Assembly (NCBI RefSeq): GCF_900105055.1
Contig: NZ_FNTA01000004.1
Location: 6,913,501-6,977,500 of the forward strand
Source of the DNA: Amycolatopsis lurida
GTDB taxonomy: Bacteria > Actinomycetota > Actinomycetes > Mycobacteriales > Pseudonocardiaceae
Direction: 5' to 3'
DNA: 64,000 bases
Of the stretch, positions 56,597-64,000 are shown one piece after another. The notes under the pieces are model-generated. The model saw only the letters and a program-made list of their open reading frames with translations, did no database searches and had not been told where the DNA came from. The first letter of the stretch is position 1. Each line of letters begins with the position of its first letter. Position numbers and translations under genes: made by a program.

Positions 56597-57969
56597 CGGC
56601 CGCGATCGCGGGCTCCACCCGGCGCGTCACGGTGGTGACACCGAGGGCGCGCGTCGACGTGGCGCTGCCGCAGCAGAGCACGTTCGCCGAACTCGTCCCG
56701 CAGCTCGTGCGGCTCGCGGGCGCTTCGGGGCAGGCGTCGGCCGAGCATCCCGGCTGGGTGCTGTCCCGGCTCGGCGGTGCTCCGCTCGCGCTCGGGCTCA
56801 CGGTCGCCGCGGCGCAGGTGCGCGACGGCGAAGTCCTCCATCTGACCCCGCGGGAACGCCCGCGGGGTCCGCTGCTGTTCGACGACGTCGTCGACTCGAT
56901 CGCCAGCGTCGCCGAGTCGGGCACCGGGCGGTGGGGGCCGTCGGTGGCACGCAAGGCGGGCATCGTCGCGTCCGTGGTGCTGCTGCTCGCCGGCGGGCTG
57001 CTGGTGCAGGCCGCGGCGTCCGGCAGTGTGCTGGCGCCGATCGGCACCGGGCTGCTCGCGCTCGTCCTGGTGCTGGGCGGTGGCGCGCTGAGCCGCGCGT
57101 ACGGCGACGCGGAGGCCGGTGCCGCCGGCGCGCTCGCCGGGGTCGGCGCGGCCTTGCTGGCGGGGATGTCGATCCTGCCGCCGCATCCGTTGTTCTCCCT
57201 GTCGGCCGGGCCGCTGGCCGCCGGGCTCGCGATCGTGACCGTCTATGGCGTGATCGCGGCCGTTTCGGTGGCGGATCGGCTGCCTTGGTTCGTCGCGGTG
57301 ACGGTGGCGGCCGGGCTCGGCGCGATCACGACCGCCATCGTCCTGCTGGCCGACGTCCGCCCGGTTTCGGCGGCCGCCGTGGTCGCCGTCGTGGCGACGG
57401 CGCTGGCCGCGGTCGCGCCGATGATGGCGCTGCGGCTCGGCAGGCTGCCGCTGCCGCGGGTGCCCGACGACATGGACGCGTTCCGTGCCGACGAGAACCC
57501 TTCGCTCGGCGAGGACATGGTCGGCGGCACGACGTACGCGCAGGCGTTGCTGACCGGGCTGCTCGTCGCGCTCGGGCTCGTCGTGGTTTCGGCGTCGGTG
57601 GTCCTGTCTTCGTCCGGCGGGGCTTGGGAAGCGGGTTTGTGCGCGCTGCTGGGGCTGGCGCTGATGCTGCGCTCGCGCGCCTTCGCCGGCCGCTCGCAGC
57701 GGGTCGTGCTCATCGGTTTCGGTGCGGCGGCGCTGGCGGCGGCCGGATTCTGGCTCGCCGCGAGCGGTCCGCGGTCGTACGTCTTCGCCGCGGGCTGTGC
57801 CGTCGTCGTCGCGGCGGGCGTCTGTCTCACCTACGCGACGCGTGTCGCGAAGGGACGCCGTTCTCCTTACTGGGCAAGGACTCTCGATATCGTCGAGTTC
57901 CTGGTGCTGCTCTCGCTGATCCCGTTCGTCGGCATGATCGCCGGCGTCTACGAGGCCGTGCGGGGCTGA
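56593..57969 (+). CDS. eccD: Type VII secretion membrane channel protein EccD
   Basis: EccD forms the membrane vestibule of the ESX complex. The 458-residue product has a ubiquitin-like N-terminal domain (about 8-95; RRVTVVTPRARVDVALPQQS, VRDGEVLHLTPRERP) and then about 11 membrane helices from residue 120 on (IVASVVLLLAGGLLVQAAAS, AGAAGALAGVGAALLAGMSI, VVLIGFGAAALAAAGFWLA). Length and domain order match the family. Its ATG overlaps the YbaB-like stop. It ends the plus-strand operon that begins at 52538 and is followed by a palindrome. Confidence 0.93.
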   Translation: MTAAIAGSTRRVTVVTPRARVDVALPQQSTFAELVPQLVRLAGASGQASAEHPGWVLSRLGGAPLALGLTVAAAQVRDGEVLHLTPRERPRGPLLFDDVVDSIASVAESGTGRWGPSVARKAGIVASVVLLLAGGLLVQAAASGSVLAPIGTGLLALVLVLGGGALSRAYGDAEAGAAGALAGVGAALLAGMSILPPHPLFSLSAGPLAAGLAIVTVYGVIAAVSVADRLPWFVAVTVAAGLGAITTAIVLLADVRPVSAAAVVAVVATALAAVAPMMALRLGRLPLPRVPDDMDAFRADENPSLGEDMVGGTTYAQALLTGLLVALGLVVVSASVVLSSSGGAWEAGLCALLGLALMLRSRAFAGRSQRVVLIGFGAAALAAAGFWLAASGPRSYVFAAGCAVVVAAGVCLTYATRVAKGRRSPYWARTLDIVEFLVLLSLIPFVGMIAGVYEAVRG

Positions 57970-57985
57970 TCGCTCTCTTCCCGCG

Positions 57986-58042
57986 ATTCGTCATCTGGTT
58001 GCGGTAGTCACCCCACGCGATTACCGCAACCAGATGACGAAT
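57986..58042. repeat. Palindrome after eccD
   Basis: ATTCGTCATCTGGTTGCGGTA and TACCGCAACCAGATGACGAAT are exact complements separated by 15 bases. The left flank CCCGCGATTCGTC is shared with the element at 30507. It probably ends eccD transcription. Confidence 0.8.
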
Positions 58043-58056
58043 TGCCTTACGTCCGC

Positions 58057-58098
58057 GGAGGACTCCTTCCCTACCCTCAGAGAAGAAAGGAGTCCTCC
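58057..58098. terminator. Hairpin terminator at the end of eccE
   Basis: GGAGGACTCCTT and AAGGAGTCCTCC pair exactly around 18 bases that contain CCCTACCCTCAG, also present (as complement) in the 25986 hairpin. It lies 13 bases beyond the minus-strand stop of eccE. Confidence 0.75.
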
Positions 58099-58111
58099 CC
58101 GGCCCGTCCCC

Positions 58112-59185
58112 TCAGTTCTCCAGCGCCAGCGGCAGGGTCCGCCGGACCGCCGCCGCGTGCCGTCCGTGCAGCGGGGTCGCCGCGATCCCGCCCGGCCGCA
58201 CCGGTTCCGCTCCCGGTCGCCCGCCGACCCGGATGGTGACCTCGGACTTCTCGCGCCCGCCGGGGGAGCGGTACAGCGTGTACGAAGTCGCGGTGAACGC
58301 CGAGCCGGGGACGTGAAGATCCAGTGTCCGCGCGAGATCCCGCTCCGACCGGGGCCGGTAGCAGACCTGCGACGCGCCGCTCCAATCCCAGGAACGCCAG
58401 CCGTCCACCGGCGCGCCCTGGCCACTGCCGAGCGCGACACGCAGGTTTTCCGCCACCTCATCGGCTTCGAGCACGGTGCTCTCGAACCCGGCTTCGGCGA
58501 GTGCGCCCATCAGGCGTAGCGCCGCGCAGGCGGTGCTGCGCAGCGCGCCGAGTTCTCCGCCGCCTCTGGCGAGCGCGGCGATCGGCGCGTCCTCGGGCCG
58601 GTACCGGACGGTGAGCCAGCGGACCCGCAGCAAGGACTGTCCATTAGGGACTGTCCAGGTCAGCAGTTGCGCACTGGACAAAGGGATTCCGGTGCTCGTG
58701 TACGCCTCGCGCAGAATGCCGACGAGCCTTTCCGGCGAGGGTGCCACGGCGCCGGGGGTGAGCCGCACGATGGCGCTCCACCCGTCGCCGACTTCGGCGA
58801 CCCCGAAACGGTTGCCCGCGCGGTCGACGTGCTGGCGCACCCGGACAGGACCGGCGAGCCGGTGCAGCGGATCGGGGACCTCGTTCTTGTCGCGGCGCTT
58901 CAGCCGATACCTGGCCCAGGTGAGTGCCCAGCCCGCGGCGTGGCGTCCGGCGAAGCGGACCGAAGTCGTCAGCACGAGGACGCCGGCGACGGCGACGATG
59001 CTGATCCACGCGGCCTGCGGGATCCCGTCGACGGTGAGGGCCAGCAGGATCGCGATTCCGGCGATCTCCCAGAGCGCCGCCTGCAGCGGGCGGATCGGCA
59101 GCAGCCAGGGCAGCGGCGCCGCGCCCGCGACCCCGCGCGGGGGCGCCTGTTCCGGGACCGGGCGGGCCGGGGCTTCAACCGACAA
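58112..59185 (-). CDS. eccE: Type VII secretion protein EccE
   Basis: The 357-residue product has two adjacent N-terminal membrane helices (LWEIAGIAILLALTVDG and AAWISIVAVAGVLVLTTSV) and a large soluble domain with WSAIVRLTPGAVAPSPERLV, LTWTVPNGQSLLRVRWLTVR and a CYRPRSERDLARTLDL segment. This is the EccE layout. EccE is a peripheral membrane component of the ESX core. The TTG start is supported by GGAGGAGGGG about 6 bases upstream and by the lack of a better start. It is divergent from eccB across 147 bases. Its presence separates this locus from minimal ESX-4 systems lacking eccE. Confidence 0.88.
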   Translation of the reverse strand: MSVEAPARPVPEQAPPRGVAGAAPLPWLLPIRPLQAALWEIAGIAILLALTVDGIPQAAWISIVAVAGVLVLTTSVRFAGRHAAGWALTWARYRLKRRDKNEVPDPLHRLAGPVRVRQHVDRAGNRFGVAEVGDGWSAIVRLTPGAVAPSPERLVGILREAYTSTGIPLSSAQLLTWTVPNGQSLLRVRWLTVRYRPEDAPIAALARGGGELGALRSTACAALRLMGALAEAGFESTVLEADEVAENLRVALGSGQGAPVDGWRSWDWSGASQVCYRPRSERDLARTLDLHVPGSAFTATSYTLYRSPGGREKSEVTIRVGGRPGAEPVRPGGIAATPLHGRHAAAVRRTLPLALEN

Positions 59186-59332
59186 GGAATTCCCCTCCTC
59201 CGTGCACGCGCACGACGGTAGCCGCGCCCCGCGCGGGGGAGGGGCGTAAAAATTACCCTCACCGCGAACCAGGCCGGAACCTAACGTGAGCACCCTTGAA
59301 ACGGGCGGGCACGAACGGCGGGGGACGGGAGC

Positions 59333-60760
59333 GTGTGGACGCAGCGGGACCAGATCCAGGCCTACCAATTCCTCCGCAGGAGACTGGTTTCGGCACTGGT
59401 CTCGGCTGACGCCAACCATCCGGTCGCCCCCAGCCGCAGGCTCGTCATCGGGACCCTGTGCGGCCTCGGCGTCGCGTTGCTCGTCACCGCGGTGTTCGGC
59501 GTGATCGGCCTGCTGAACCCCTCCGGCGGCAAGGACTGGCTGGCGGGCGGCAAGGTGATCGTCGAAGAGGGCACCGGCGCTCGCTACATCCTCGGCCAGG
59601 ACGGCGCGCTGCACCCCGTGCTCAACTACGCCTCCGCGCGGCTGATGGCGGGCGGCAACGGCGAGGCCACTGTGACCGTCCCTTCGGACAAGCTCGCGAA
59701 GGCGCCGAGGGGTTCGCAGATCGGCATTCCCGGCGCCCCCGATTCGCTGCCCGCGGCGGCCGCGCTCGTGAACACGCCGTGGACAAGCTGCTCGCGGACG
59801 ACCCAGGATGCGCCCGCGTCGGCCGAACCGGAGACGACGGTGCTCCTCGGCGCGCCCGCGGCCGGGGTCGACCTGCCGAGGGATCAGGCCGTCGTGGTCC
59901 GTGTCCCCGACGGTGAGCGCTACCTCGTGACGGCGGGACGACGCTTCAAGCTCACCCCGGAAGCCGCAACGGCGCTGCAGTTCGACACCTATCCGGTGAT
60001 CGCGGTGTCCTCCCGGTGGATCGGTACCGTCGCCGCCGGACGCGATCTGGCCTACCGCGCGGTCGAGGACGCCGGACGGCCCGGCCCGGGGGTCGGTGGC
60101 ACCGCGACGAAGGTCGGTTCGGTGCTCGGCGTCGTCGACGCGATGGCGTCGCCCAACGACGCGACGTCCTACTACCTCGTCCGCGCCGAAGGGCTGGAGC
60201 CGATCGGCCAGACCGAGGCGAGCCTGCTGATCAACACCCCGGAGAACGCGGACGCCTACACCGGTGTCCCAGCGCCCGTCGCGGTGCGCGCGGCCGACGT
60301 CGCCGCGGTGCCGAAGGTCGCCAAGGCGAGGACGGGCGGGGCCGATCCCGCGGAGTATCCGGACCGGATCCCGCGAAAAGCACCCGTTACCGGACAGTCC
60401 GTGACGTTATGCGTGCAGGGTTCTCGAATCGTTATCTCCGCGCAGGTCCCCTTGCCGCAAGGTGCGAAGGCGATCCCGGTGACGGCGCGGACGGACGCGC
60501 TGGTCGCCGACGCCGTCTTCGTGCCTCCGTCGGGAGGCGCGGTGGTGGCGGAATCCGGTTCCGGCACGGTCTACGTCGTCACCGACACGGGCCTGAAGTA
60601 CCCGGTGGCGAGCTCTGAGGCCCTCGCTTCCCTCGGGTACGGCCAAGCCGAACGGCAACCGGTTCCGAATGGATTGCTGGCACTGGTGCCGCGCGGGCCC
60701 GCGCTGGATCCGGCGCAGGCAGGCCGTGCGGTGTCGGCGGCGATGGGCGGGACGGGGTGA
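59333..60760 (+). CDS. eccB: Type VII secretion core protein EccB
   Basis: The 475-residue product begins with the family signature MWTQRDQIQAYQFLRRRLVS, has one membrane helix (LVIGTLCGLGVALLVTAVFG, about 37-57), and a large extracytoplasmic part of repeated beta modules (GKVIVEEGTGARYILGQDGA, GPGVGGTATKVGSVLGVVDA). One Cys pair (TSCSRT and VTLCVQG) is likely a disulfide. EccB links the channel to the periplasmic side and to mycosin. The stop overlaps the first response regulator start. Confidence 0.95.
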   Translation: MWTQRDQIQAYQFLRRRLVSALVSADANHPVAPSRRLVIGTLCGLGVALLVTAVFGVIGLLNPSGGKDWLAGGKVIVEEGTGARYILGQDGALHPVLNYASARLMAGGNGEATVTVPSDKLAKAPRGSQIGIPGAPDSLPAAAALVNTPWTSCSRTTQDAPASAEPETTVLLGAPAAGVDLPRDQAVVVRVPDGERYLVTAGRRFKLTPEAATALQFDTYPVIAVSSRWIGTVAAGRDLAYRAVEDAGRPGPGVGGTATKVGSVLGVVDAMASPNDATSYYLVRAEGLEPIGQTEASLLINTPENADAYTGVPAPVAVRAADVAAVPKVAKARTGGADPAEYPDRIPRKAPVTGQSVTLCVQGSRIVISAQVPLPQGAKAIPVTARTDALVADAVFVPPSGGAVVAESGSGTVYVVTDTGLKYPVASSEALASLGYGQAERQPVPNGLLALVPRGPALDPAQAGRAVSAAMGGTG

Positions 60761-61497
60761 TCGGGAACGTGCGGACGACCGAAGACAGGCCGGAGACCGA
60801 CCGGGTCGACGTCGCGGTGATCGAAGACCATCCGCTGTACCGGCACGCCGTGGTCCGGGTCCTCACCGAAGCCGAGGGGATCGAGCTGGGCGCCGTGGTC
60901 GATTCGGTCGCCCGGTTCCACGTCCATCCGCAGCCGCCCGGCAGTGTGGTGCTGCTCGACCTCGGCCTGCCGGGGATCGCCGGGGCGGCCGCCGTGCTCC
61001 AGGTCACCGAACTCGGGCATCACGTGCTCGTGGTGTCCGCGCAGGCCGAGCCCGAGCAGGTGCTCGGCGCGATCGCCGCCGGTGCCAAGGGGTTCCTGTC
61101 CAAGGACGTCGACGTCGACGAGCTGCTGACCGCGATCAGGACGGTCGCGCGGGGCCGGGCCTACGTTTCCGCGGTGGTGGCCGGGATGATCATCAAGGAC
61201 AACGCCGACCGCCCCGCCGCGGCTCCGGACGTCGCGCTCTCCGCGCGGGAGAAACAGGTCCTGCGGCTCGTCGCGGCGGGTGAACGCGACGTCGACATCG
61301 CCCGCATCCTGGGCATCGGAGTTCGGACGGTCCGCGGTTATCTGGACCGGATCCGTGACAAACTCGGAGAGAGAAGGCGGGCCGGTCTGGTCCGCAAGGC
61401 CATCCAGCTCGGGCTCGCGTCTCCGCCGGAGGTGCCCGGCCCGTCTCGGCCGATCGCGCCCCGCGCCGACGCGGGCGGATTCGAAGGACGCCGGTGA
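60757..61497 (+). CDS. LuxR-type response regulator 1 coupled to eccB
   Basis: The 246-residue product has a receiver domain with the acidic pair in VIEDHPLY, phosphoacceptor Asp68 in LLDLGLPG, and the Lys in GFLSKDVD. A LuxR/NarL helix-turn-helix follows (LSAREKQVLRLVAAGERDVD, RTVRGYLDRIRDKLGERR). The receiver residues are intact. A 35-residue tail is extra. No histidine kinase is adjacent. The GTG start overlaps the eccB stop, so it is made with the secretion core and may regulate this locus. It is a paralogue of the next gene. Confidence 0.9.
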   Translation: MIGNVRTTEDRPETDRVDVAVIEDHPLYRHAVVRVLTEAEGIELGAVVDSVARFHVHPQPPGSVVLLDLGLPGIAGAAAVLQVTELGHHVLVVSAQAEPEQVLGAIAAGAKGFLSKDVDVDELLTAIRTVARGRAYVSAVVAGMIIKDNADRPAAAPDVALSAREKQVLRLVAAGERDVDIARILGIGVRTVRGYLDRIRDKLGERRRAGLVRKAIQLGLASPPEVPGPSRPIAPRADAGGFEGRR

Positions 61498-62150
61498 ACG
61501 CAGACGAGCAGCAGCCGAAACGCACCACACCGATCAACGTCGGGGTGATCGAAGATCATCCGCTGTACCGGGACGCCGTCGCGCGTGTCCTCACCGAAGC
61601 GCCCGACATCGCGCTGGGCGCCGTCGCCGACTCCGTCGCGCGGTTCGCCGTCCAGGAGCAGCCGCCCGGCAGCGTCGTCGTCCTCGACCTCAAGCTGCGC
61701 GGTGTCCAGGACGCCGCCGCCGTGCTCGAAGTGGGACAGATGGGGCATAAGGTGCTCGTGGTGTCCGCGCACGCCGAGCAGCCCGAGGTACTGGGCGCCA
61801 TGCAGGCCGGGGCGAAGGGCTTCCTGTCCAAGGACGTCGACGGTGACGAACTCCTGCGCGCCATCCGCACCATCGCCGAGGACAACGCCTACGTGTCGCC
61901 GACGCTGGCCGGGATGATCATCCAGGACAGCGAAGACCGCCACGCCGGGCCCAAGATCGTCCTGTCCGAGCGGGAAAAGCAGGTCCTGCGGCTGGTCGCG
62001 GCGGGCGAACGGGACGTCGACGTGGCGGAGATCCTGAACATCAGCGTGCGGACCGTGCGGTCCTACCTCGACCGGATCCGGGACAAGACCGGGGAACGGC
62101 GGCGGGCCGGGTTCGTCCGCGTGGCGATCCGGGAAGGCCTGCTGCGGTAA
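61494..62150 (+). CDS. LuxR-type response regulator 2
   Basis: The 218-residue product closely matches the preceding regulator. The receiver has VIEDHPLY, Asp65 in VLDLKLRG and GFLSKDVDGDELL. The helix-turn-helix has LSEREKQVLRLVAAGERDVD and RTVRSYLDRIRDKTGERR. Near identity in the recognition helix suggests that the two bind similar DNA or form heterodimers. The GTG overlaps the stop of the first regulator. A 46-bp palindrome follows the stop by 10 bases. Confidence 0.9.
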   Translation: MNADEQQPKRTTPINVGVIEDHPLYRDAVARVLTEAPDIALGAVADSVARFAVQEQPPGSVVVLDLKLRGVQDAAAVLEVGQMGHKVLVVSAHAEQPEVLGAMQAGAKGFLSKDVDGDELLRAIRTIAEDNAYVSPTLAGMIIQDSEDRHAGPKIVLSEREKQVLRLVAAGERDVDVAEILNISVRTVRSYLDRIRDKTGERRRAGFVRVAIREGLLR

Positions 62151-62159
62151 CCGCTTCGG

Positions 62160-62209
62160 GCCTCGTGAGTGGTAAGGACGGTTCTAACCGTCCTTACCAC
62201 TCACGAGGC
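62160..62209. repeat. 46-bp palindrome, copy 3, convergent terminator
   Basis: The 46-base core is identical to the elements at 15631 and 16749 and is extended by one or two paired bases at each end (CCTCGTGAG and CTCACGAGG). It separates the response regulator from the convergent SMP-30 gene and contains the TGA stop of the latter (62201-62203). Confidence 0.85.
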
Positions 62210-63097
62210 TGGTCCCGAGAAATTCACCCGCAGCGTGTACACCGAGCTCGACGCGGTGATGAACAGGTCGTTCCGCCGCGGCCCGCCGAAGGTCAGGTTC
62301 GAACACACCTCCGGCACCCGCAGCTTCCCGATCCGCGTGCCGTCGGGCGCGAAGCAGTGCAGGCCGTCGTGCGCGGCGGCCCAGACCCGGCCCGCGGCGT
62401 CCACGCGCACGCCGTCGAAGCCGCCGGCGTCACATGTCGCGAAGACCTCGCCGCCGGAAAGCCGTCCCTTGTCCACGGAGAAAACCCTGATGTGGCTGGG
62501 TTTCTGCCGCGTGTCCGCGATGTAGAGCAGCGACTCGTCGAGCGAGAACGCGAGCCCGTTCGGGCGCGAGAAATCCTCCGCGACGATCCGTACGGAACCG
62601 TCCACCGGATCGACCCGGTAGACGTGGCAGGCGCCGATCTCGCTTTCCGCCTGATGGCCTTCGTAGTCGCTGTCGATGCCGTAACTCGGGTCGGTGAACC
62701 AGATGGCGCCGTCCGAGGACTCGACGACATCGTTGGGGCTGTTGAACCTCTTGCCTTGATAGGTGTCCGCGAGAACGGTGGTCGTGCCGTCGTGTTCGGT
62801 GCGTGTCACGCGGCGGCCGCCCTGTTCGCAGCTGACGAGCCTGCCCTGGCGGTCGACGGTGTGCCCGTTGTGGAAGCCGGCGGGCTCGCGGAACACGCCG
62901 ACCGCGCCGGTGGTCTCGTCCCAGCGCAGGACCCGGTCGTTCGGGATGTCGCTGAACACCAGGTACCGGCCTGCCGGGAAATAGGCGGGCCCCTCGGTCC
63001 ACCGGCAGCCGGTGTGGATCCGCTGCATCCATTCGTCCCCGTTCACGCGGGCGAACCGCTCGTCGAGGACTTCGAAGTGCGCCTTGACCATGTCCAT
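62201..63097 (-). CDS. SMP-30/gluconolactonase family sugar lactonase
   Basis: The 298-residue product is a six-bladed beta-propeller. Family signatures are TEGPAYFPAGRYLVFSDIPN (metal-binding Glu), NSPNDVVESSDGAIWFTDPS (Asn/Asp), RPNGLAFSLDESLLYIADT (second metal Asn/Asp) and FDGVRVDAAGRVWAAAHDGL. It probably hydrolyses sugar lactones such as gluconolactone in the cytosol. It is divergent from an Lrp-type regulator (68 bases between starts), which may control it. Confidence 0.9.
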   Translation of the reverse strand: MDMVKAHFEVLDERFARVNGDEWMQRIHTGCRWTEGPAYFPAGRYLVFSDIPNDRVLRWDETTGAVGVFREPAGFHNGHTVDRQGRLVSCEQGGRRVTRTEHDGTTTVLADTYQGKRFNSPNDVVESSDGAIWFTDPSYGIDSDYEGHQAESEIGACHVYRVDPVDGSVRIVAEDFSRPNGLAFSLDESLLYIADTRQKPSHIRVFSVDKGRLSGGEVFATCDAGGFDGVRVDAAGRVWAAAHDGLHCFAPDGTRIGKLRVPEVCSNLTFGGPRRNDLFITASSSVYTLRVNFSGPAS

Positions 63098-63165
63098 GGA
63101 AACCCCAGTGCTCTGAATGAGATATTGCGATCATCATGAACCGCCGAACTTGATATGGTCAACCT

Positions 63166-63654
63166 ATGGATGACGTAGATCGCATGCTGCTCACCGCGCT
63201 GCAGCAGGACGCGACTCAGGCGTACGCCGCGCTCGGCAAGGCGGTCGGTCTGTCCGCGGGCGCAGCGCACGAGCGGGTCCGCAAACTGCGCGAACAGGGC
63301 GTCATCCGGCGCACGACCGTCGACGTCGACCCCGCGGCGGTCGGGCGGGGCGTGATGGCGTTCGTGCTGGTCGAGGCGGGCTCGTGGATGGGCGACGCAC
63401 CGACCAAGGCCGCGCTGGAGGCGTTGCCGGAGGTCGTCGAGGCGCACATCATCGCGGGCCCGGCCTCGCTGCTGGTGAAGGTCCGCACGCCGACCACCGA
63501 GGAGCTGCAGGCGTCACTGCGCAGGCTGTACGCGATCGAGGGCGTCACCGGGACCCAGACGATCGTGGTGCTCGAATCCTTCTTCGAGCGATCTGTGGAC
63601 GCTACAGCCGACGGTTCGCCAGCACCCCCGTCGCCGCCCGCGCCTTCCCGCTGA
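63166..63654 (+). CDS. Lrp/AsnC family transcriptional regulator
   Basis: The 162-residue product has an N-terminal winged helix (DVDRMLLTALQQDATQAYAA, SAGAAHERVRKLREQGVIRR) and a C-terminal RAM domain (VMAFVLVEAGSWMGDAP, AHIIAGPASLLVKVRTPTTE, TIVVLESFFERS). TATGGT lies 6 bases before the ATG with no Shine-Dalgarno, as for a leaderless mRNA. It is divergent from the SMP-30 gene and probably regulates it. The last 53 bases overlap the convergent nitrilase-family gene; the Pro/Ser-rich tail (SPAPPSPPAPSR) comes from that overlap. Confidence 0.9.
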   Translation: MDDVDRMLLTALQQDATQAYAALGKAVGLSAGAAHERVRKLREQGVIRRTTVDVDPAAVGRGVMAFVLVEAGSWMGDAPTKAALEALPEVVEAHIIAGPASLLVKVRTPTTEELQASLRRLYAIEGVTGTQTIVVLESFFERSVDATADGSPAPPSPPAPSR

Positions 63655-64000
63655 CCGCCGGATCCACGTCGACGACCACGAGTTCCGGTCCGGCGCCCAG
63701 CTGGGTGTGGACGCGGCCGAAGCCGTCGGAGACCGTGGAGTAGCCGATCCCGGTGGGTGCCTTGGGGTTCACCGGGGTCGAGGTCGTGGCCGGATCAGCC
63801 TGCCCGCAACCCAGCACCCAGCAGCCGGAGTCGAGCGCGCGGGCGCGCACCAGGACCTCCCACTGCTCGCGTTTGCCCTCGCCCGCGCCCCACGACGTCG
63901 GCACGAGGACGATGTCGGCGCCGTCGTCGGCCAGCTTCCGGAACAGTTCGGGGAAGCGGATGTCGTAACAGGTCGCGACGCCGAACGTGGTCCCGTCGAC
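63602..64000 (-). CDS. Carbon-nitrogen hydrolase (nitrilase family), 5' end cut by window
   Basis: The visible 132 codons run in from the window end. They contain the catalytic Cys in FGVATCYDIRFPEL and the following family segments VPTSWGAGEGKREQWEVLVR and ALDSGCWVLGCGQAD, ending in a strand LVVVDVDPAV. The catalytic Glu and Lys lie upstream, outside the window. This resembles omega-amidase/predicted amidohydrolase proteins that hydrolyse small amides. The 3' end overlaps the convergent Lrp gene by 53 bases. Confidence 0.88.
   Translation of the reverse strand, partial: VDGTTFGVATCYDIRFPELFRKLADDGADIVLVPTSWGAGEGKREQWEVLVRARALDSGCWVLGCGQADPATTSTPVNPKAPTGIGYSTVSDGFGRVHTQLGAGPELVVVDVDPAVSGKARAATGVLANRRL

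Overview
The window is GC-rich chromosomal DNA of a mycolate-order-related actinomycete. GTG and TTG starts are frequent, and several gene neighbourhoods run in the same order as in Mycobacterium tuberculosis: qcrAB, then the DEDD exonuclease/GIY-YIG gene, NlpC/P60, pimB and an SRPBCC gene; and bioB, a small Cys-rich gene, a DUF2567 gene, a NUDIX regulator and nadABC. The ALF-repeat secreted proteins, the abundant palindromic terminators and the layout of the type VII locus suggest Pseudonocardiaceae, probably Amycolatopsis. That genus call is inference. No rRNA, tRNA, CRISPR array, insertion sequence or phage gene was seen.

Layout. 1-1720: end of qcrA and qcrB of the cytochrome bc1 complex. 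1793-11643: a minus-strand cluster of secreted proteins with ALF-type repeats. Two of them carry AbfB-like and LGFP-like wall-binding modules. The last and largest ends in a nucleic-acid-deaminase-fold toxin and overlaps a small candidate immunity gene. 12109-20936: housekeeping genes (Lrp-like RAM protein, exonuclease/GIY-YIG nuclease, NYN nuclease, AbiEi/DUF559 protein, NlpC/P60 wall hydrolase with a possible c-di-AMP riboswitch, PimB mannosyltransferase, kinase-like protein, SRPBCC protein). 20962-31241: an expanded biotin region, P450-bioA-two SulP/carbonic anhydrase fusions-bioD-bioB-bsaP-like-DUF2567; bioF is absent from this stretch. 31290-33076: M48 peptidase and Lon-substrate-binding-domain protein. 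33117-37417: nrtR divergent from nadABC across one operator.

37464-62150 holds a type VII secretion (ESX-like) locus in several blocks: a mycosin homologue that has lost its catalytic residues; a six-gene minus-strand substrate operon (two WXG100 proteins, an EspC-like protein, a PPE/WXG-like protein, an alpha/beta hydrolase with a helical N-terminus, and a small partner); eccC; a plus-strand run of three substrates, a DcrB/LpqN-like protein, a YbaB-like protein and eccD; then eccE divergent from eccB and two translationally coupled LuxR-type response regulators. Unrelated genes (membrane protein, trypsin-like protease, CPT-like kinase, LexA-box HNH endonuclease, beta-lactamase-like hydrolase) sit inside it at 43184-48432. 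62201-64000 has an SMP-30 lactonase, a divergent Lrp regulator and a truncated nitrilase-family gene.

Two features recur across the window. Many genes that lack a Shine-Dalgarno sequence have a TANNNT hexamer 6-8 nt before the start codon, as expected for leaderless mRNAs. Long, perfect palindromes of a few sequence families close transcription units, and in three genes the stop codon lies inside the palindrome.
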